In this document: positions 6,956 through 8,957 of the stretch, one piece after another
How positions within the stretch are numbered: the stretch's first letter is position 1
How the letters are laid out: every line of letters starts with the position of its first letter
From: CAISDA01 sp050258555
GTDB taxonomy: Bacteria > Bacteroidota > Ignavibacteria > UBA10030 > UBA8401
Reading direction: 5' to 3'
Assembly (NCBI GenBank): GCA_050258555.1
Contig: JBLMZA010000103.1
Span: 1-8,957, forward strand
Length of the DNA: 8,957 nucleotides
Translations under genes and position numbers: made by a program
The notes under the pieces: model-generated
What the model was told of the DNA's origin: nothing
Databases searched by the model: none
The model's input: only the letters and a program-made list of their open reading frames with translations

Positions 6956-8957
6956 ATGACTCGCACATTCTTGTCTTCAGCTTCCTTCCGGCTTGTTGTG
7001 CGGCTGATCATCCTTGTGTGCACCCTGTGGGCCGCATGCGCCGCAGCGATCGCGCAGGGCTCGGGCACCGTCAGGGGCCGCGTCTTCGACAGGGATACCG
7101 GCGATCCGCTTCCGGCCGCGATCGTGATGATCGAAGGGACCGTGATCGGCACCACGGCCGACATCGACGGATCGTTTGTGCTGCGCAATGTGCCGGCGGG
7201 AAGGCAGAGAGTGAAAGTATCTTATATCGGATACGCTCCCATGACGCTCGAGCTGACAGTGGGAAGCGATGCGTCCGTCGAGCAGAACTTTCAGCTGACA
7301 GCCAAGGCGGTGGTCGGAGAGACGGTCGTCATCACGGCGCAGGCGCGCGGACAGAACACCGCGATCAATCAGCAGCTCGAATCGAACACGATTTCCAACA
7401 TCGTCTCTTCCGACCGCATCAAGGAACTGCCCGATGTGAACGCCGCCGAATCGATCGGACGGCTGCCCGGCGTCTCGATCGACCGCTACGGCGGGGAGGC
7501 GACGGCAGTGGCCATACGGGGGCTCTCGCCGAAATACAATACGATCACGGTCAACGGCGTGGCGCTTCCGGCCACGAACGACGATGACAGAAGCGTCGAT
7601 CTGTCCCTGGTCGCATCGAACATGCTCGACGGCATCGAACTCAAGAAGGCCAATACGCCGGATATGGATGCCGACGCCCTGGGCGGAACGGTCGATCTGC
7701 GCCTGCGCGAAGCGCCCGAGGAGCTGCACTTCGATCTCATGCTCCAGGGCGGCTACAACCGGATACAGGATTACCGCGGCAATTATGCGACGAATCTGAG
7801 CGTGAGCGACCGATTCCTGGAAAGCGACCTGGGCATCATCGCCGGATTCAATGCCGACCGCAACAATAGAAGCGGCGACCAGCTCACGGCGAAATACCGT
7901 TCGAGCGCGGCAAGCCAGGTCCTCTCGGATATCACGGTGGACAATCTGACGCTGCAGGAAAACACGGCATTCAAGAAGAGGATCGGCGGCAGCCTCCTGC
8001 TCGACTATCGGATCGGCAACGGGAAGGTCACCGGAACCGGATTCTACAACCAGGCCACGACTGACAAGACGCAGCGCATGGACCTCATGGACTTCACGCA
8101 CAACAGCCATTACTACGACCTCTTCACGAACGTCTCGACGATGGCGCTCTTCACGGCAAGCCTCGGAGTGAAGCAGGATTTCGGATGGATCCAATACGAT
8201 GCGAGCGCGGCGGCCACCGGATCGAGGACCGATGATCCGGACAATTTTCAGTACCGCTTTGCGCAGGAAAACGGCGGCGCAAAAAGCGTTCCGACCGCCT
8301 CGATGCCGCTGGTCGACGTCTGGACGCTCGAGAATCAGGATACCTCCGGCACCGGTCTGTCGCAGATCTTCACATACAGCAAAAACCTGATCGAGAAGCA
8401 GAAGATGGTCCAGCTGAATCTGCAGATTCCCTTTCAGCTCAGCAGCAATCTGAACGGCTTCGTGAAGCTCGGCGGCAAGTACCGGCGGCTTGACCGGACG
8501 TTCGACCAGGAACAGTGGGGCTGCGGCAATCTCCAGTACGGGGGAGGATGGAGCGGTCCGATGTCGGACCTTGTCCACCGCGCATCGCAGATGTATCCGA
8601 ACGACTTCAACGCGTTCAACGATTCCGTGCTCATCAATCAGAAGCACTGGTGGCCGATCACGCGCTTCATCACCGATTTCGGACGGACGAACTTTCTCGA
8701 CAACCGATACAAGATGGGCATCGTCTACAATCTCGATCTGATGCGCAAGCTCACGAACGCGCTGCAGTCGCTGCCGTCGAACGACTGGCAGCATTATGCG
8801 ATCGGATCGTTCGGCGACGATTACGACGGCATCGAGCAGTATGGCGCGGGCTACATCATGGCGGAGTTTAACATCGGTCCCATGATCACATTCACTCCCG
8901 GCGTGCGCTTCGATGCGGATTATACGAAATATCACGGTCAGAGCTTCAGGGATGTCG
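6956..8957 (+). CDS. TonB-dependent receptor with carboxypeptidase-regulatory-like domain (3' end outside window)
   Basis: Outer-membrane transporter, here probably for oligosaccharides, powered through TonB. 667 codons are visible with no stop; relatives usually have 900 or more residues, so the end of the barrel is missing. The N-terminus is a Sec signal peptide with cleavage likely at AIA|Q (33/34). A carboxypeptidase-regulatory-like fold covers about 37-113 (GTVRGRVFDRDTGDPLPAA, DGSFVLRNVPAG, VSYIGY). A TonB-box-like ETVVITA follows at 122-128, then the plug at about 138-255 with ELPDVNAAESIGRLPGVSID, VAIRGL, NTITVNGV and ADALGGTVDL, and then alternating barrel strands. The plug resembles the receptor type found in Xanthomonas and Caulobacter, which works without SusD; no SusD gene is in view. 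The ATG at 6956 is the only start giving a whole signal peptide; no strong ribosome site precedes it, unlike the other genes here. Confidence 0.92.
   Translation, partial: MTRTFLSSASFRLVVRLIILVCTLWAACAAAIAQGSGTVRGRVFDRDTGDPLPAAIVMIEGTVIGTTADIDGSFVLRNVPAGRQRVKVSYIGYAPMTLELTVGSDASVEQNFQLTAKAVVGETVVITAQARGQNTAINQQLESNTISNIVSSDRIKELPDVNAAESIGRLPGVSIDRYGGEATAVAIRGLSPKYNTITVNGVALPATNDDDRSVDLSLVASNMLDGIELKKANTPDMDADALGGTVDLRLREAPEELHFDLMLQGGYNRIQDYRGNYATNLSVSDRFLESDLGIIAGFNADRNNRSGDQLTAKYRSSAASQVLSDITVDNLTLQENTAFKKRIGGSLLLDYRIGNGKVTGTGFYNQATTDKTQRMDLMDFTHNSHYYDLFTNVSTMALFTASLGVKQDFGWIQYDASAAATGSRTDDPDNFQYRFAQENGGAKSVPTASMPLVDVWTLENQDTSGTGLSQIFTYSKNLIEKQKMVQLNLQIPFQLSSNLNGFVKLGGKYRRLDRTFDQEQWGCGNLQYGGGWSGPMSDLVHRASQMYPNDFNAFNDSVLINQKHWWPITRFITDFGRTNFLDNRYKMGIVYNLDLMRKLTNALQSLPSNDWQHYAIGSFGDDYDGIEQYGAGYIMAEFNIGPMITFTPGVRFDADYTKYHGQSFRDV

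Noticed and set aside
6977..8935. Long minus-strand open frame opposite the receptor gene (652 residues)
   Set aside because: Codon-register shadow. The sense frame has a signal peptide, regulatory-like domain, TonB box, plug and barrel.

Overview
The window (GC-rich, roughly 60% by eye) holds five genes on the plus strand: two are cut by the window edges and three are complete. Together they look like a beta-1,4-linked disaccharide or oligosaccharide utilisation locus, most plausibly for cellulose or glucomannan fragments. A TonB-dependent receptor with a carboxypeptidase-regulatory-like N-terminal domain, Sec and Tat export signals, and a cellobiose 2-epimerase resembling that of Rhodothermus point to a Gram-negative bacterium of the Bacteroidota/Rhodothermota/FCB kind. 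That placement is inference from protein character, not from a marker gene.

Layout. Positions 1-2330: GH94 cellobiose phosphorylase, missing about its first 40 residues. Six bases later, 2337-3710: an N-acylglucosamine/cellobiose 2-epimerase family protein with an apparent Sec signal peptide. Sharing an ATGA stop/start overlap, 3707-4828: a GH5 glycosidase with a twin-arginine signal. Positions 4829-5036 are a 208-base gap with an AT-rich promoter-like island followed by a structured leader. Positions 5037-6914: a sodium:solute symporter (SSS/SGLT family). After 41 bases that include half of a strong GC hairpin, 6956-8957: a TonB-dependent receptor cut by the right edge.

How the genes may work together (inference). 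The receptor brings oligosaccharides across the outer membrane. The exported GH5 trims them to disaccharides, and the apparently exported epimerase interconverts the reducing-end sugar (glucose and mannose). The symporter imports the disaccharide, and the cytoplasmic phosphorylase splits cellobiose with phosphate into glucose 1-phosphate and glucose. The set parallels the Bacteroides mannobiose cluster (mannanase, mannobiose 2-epimerase, GH130 phosphorylase, sugar symporter), but here the visible phosphorylase is a GH94 cellobiose enzyme. One reading is that the epimerase turns glucosyl-mannose from glucomannan into cellobiose so that a cellobiose phosphorylase can use it.

The first three genes look like one translationally coupled operon. 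The symporter and receptor may start a second transcription unit from the 4829-5036 gap. No RNA genes, insertion sequences, CRISPR arrays, attachment sites or origins were seen. The long open frames on the minus strand are codon-register shadows of the real genes.
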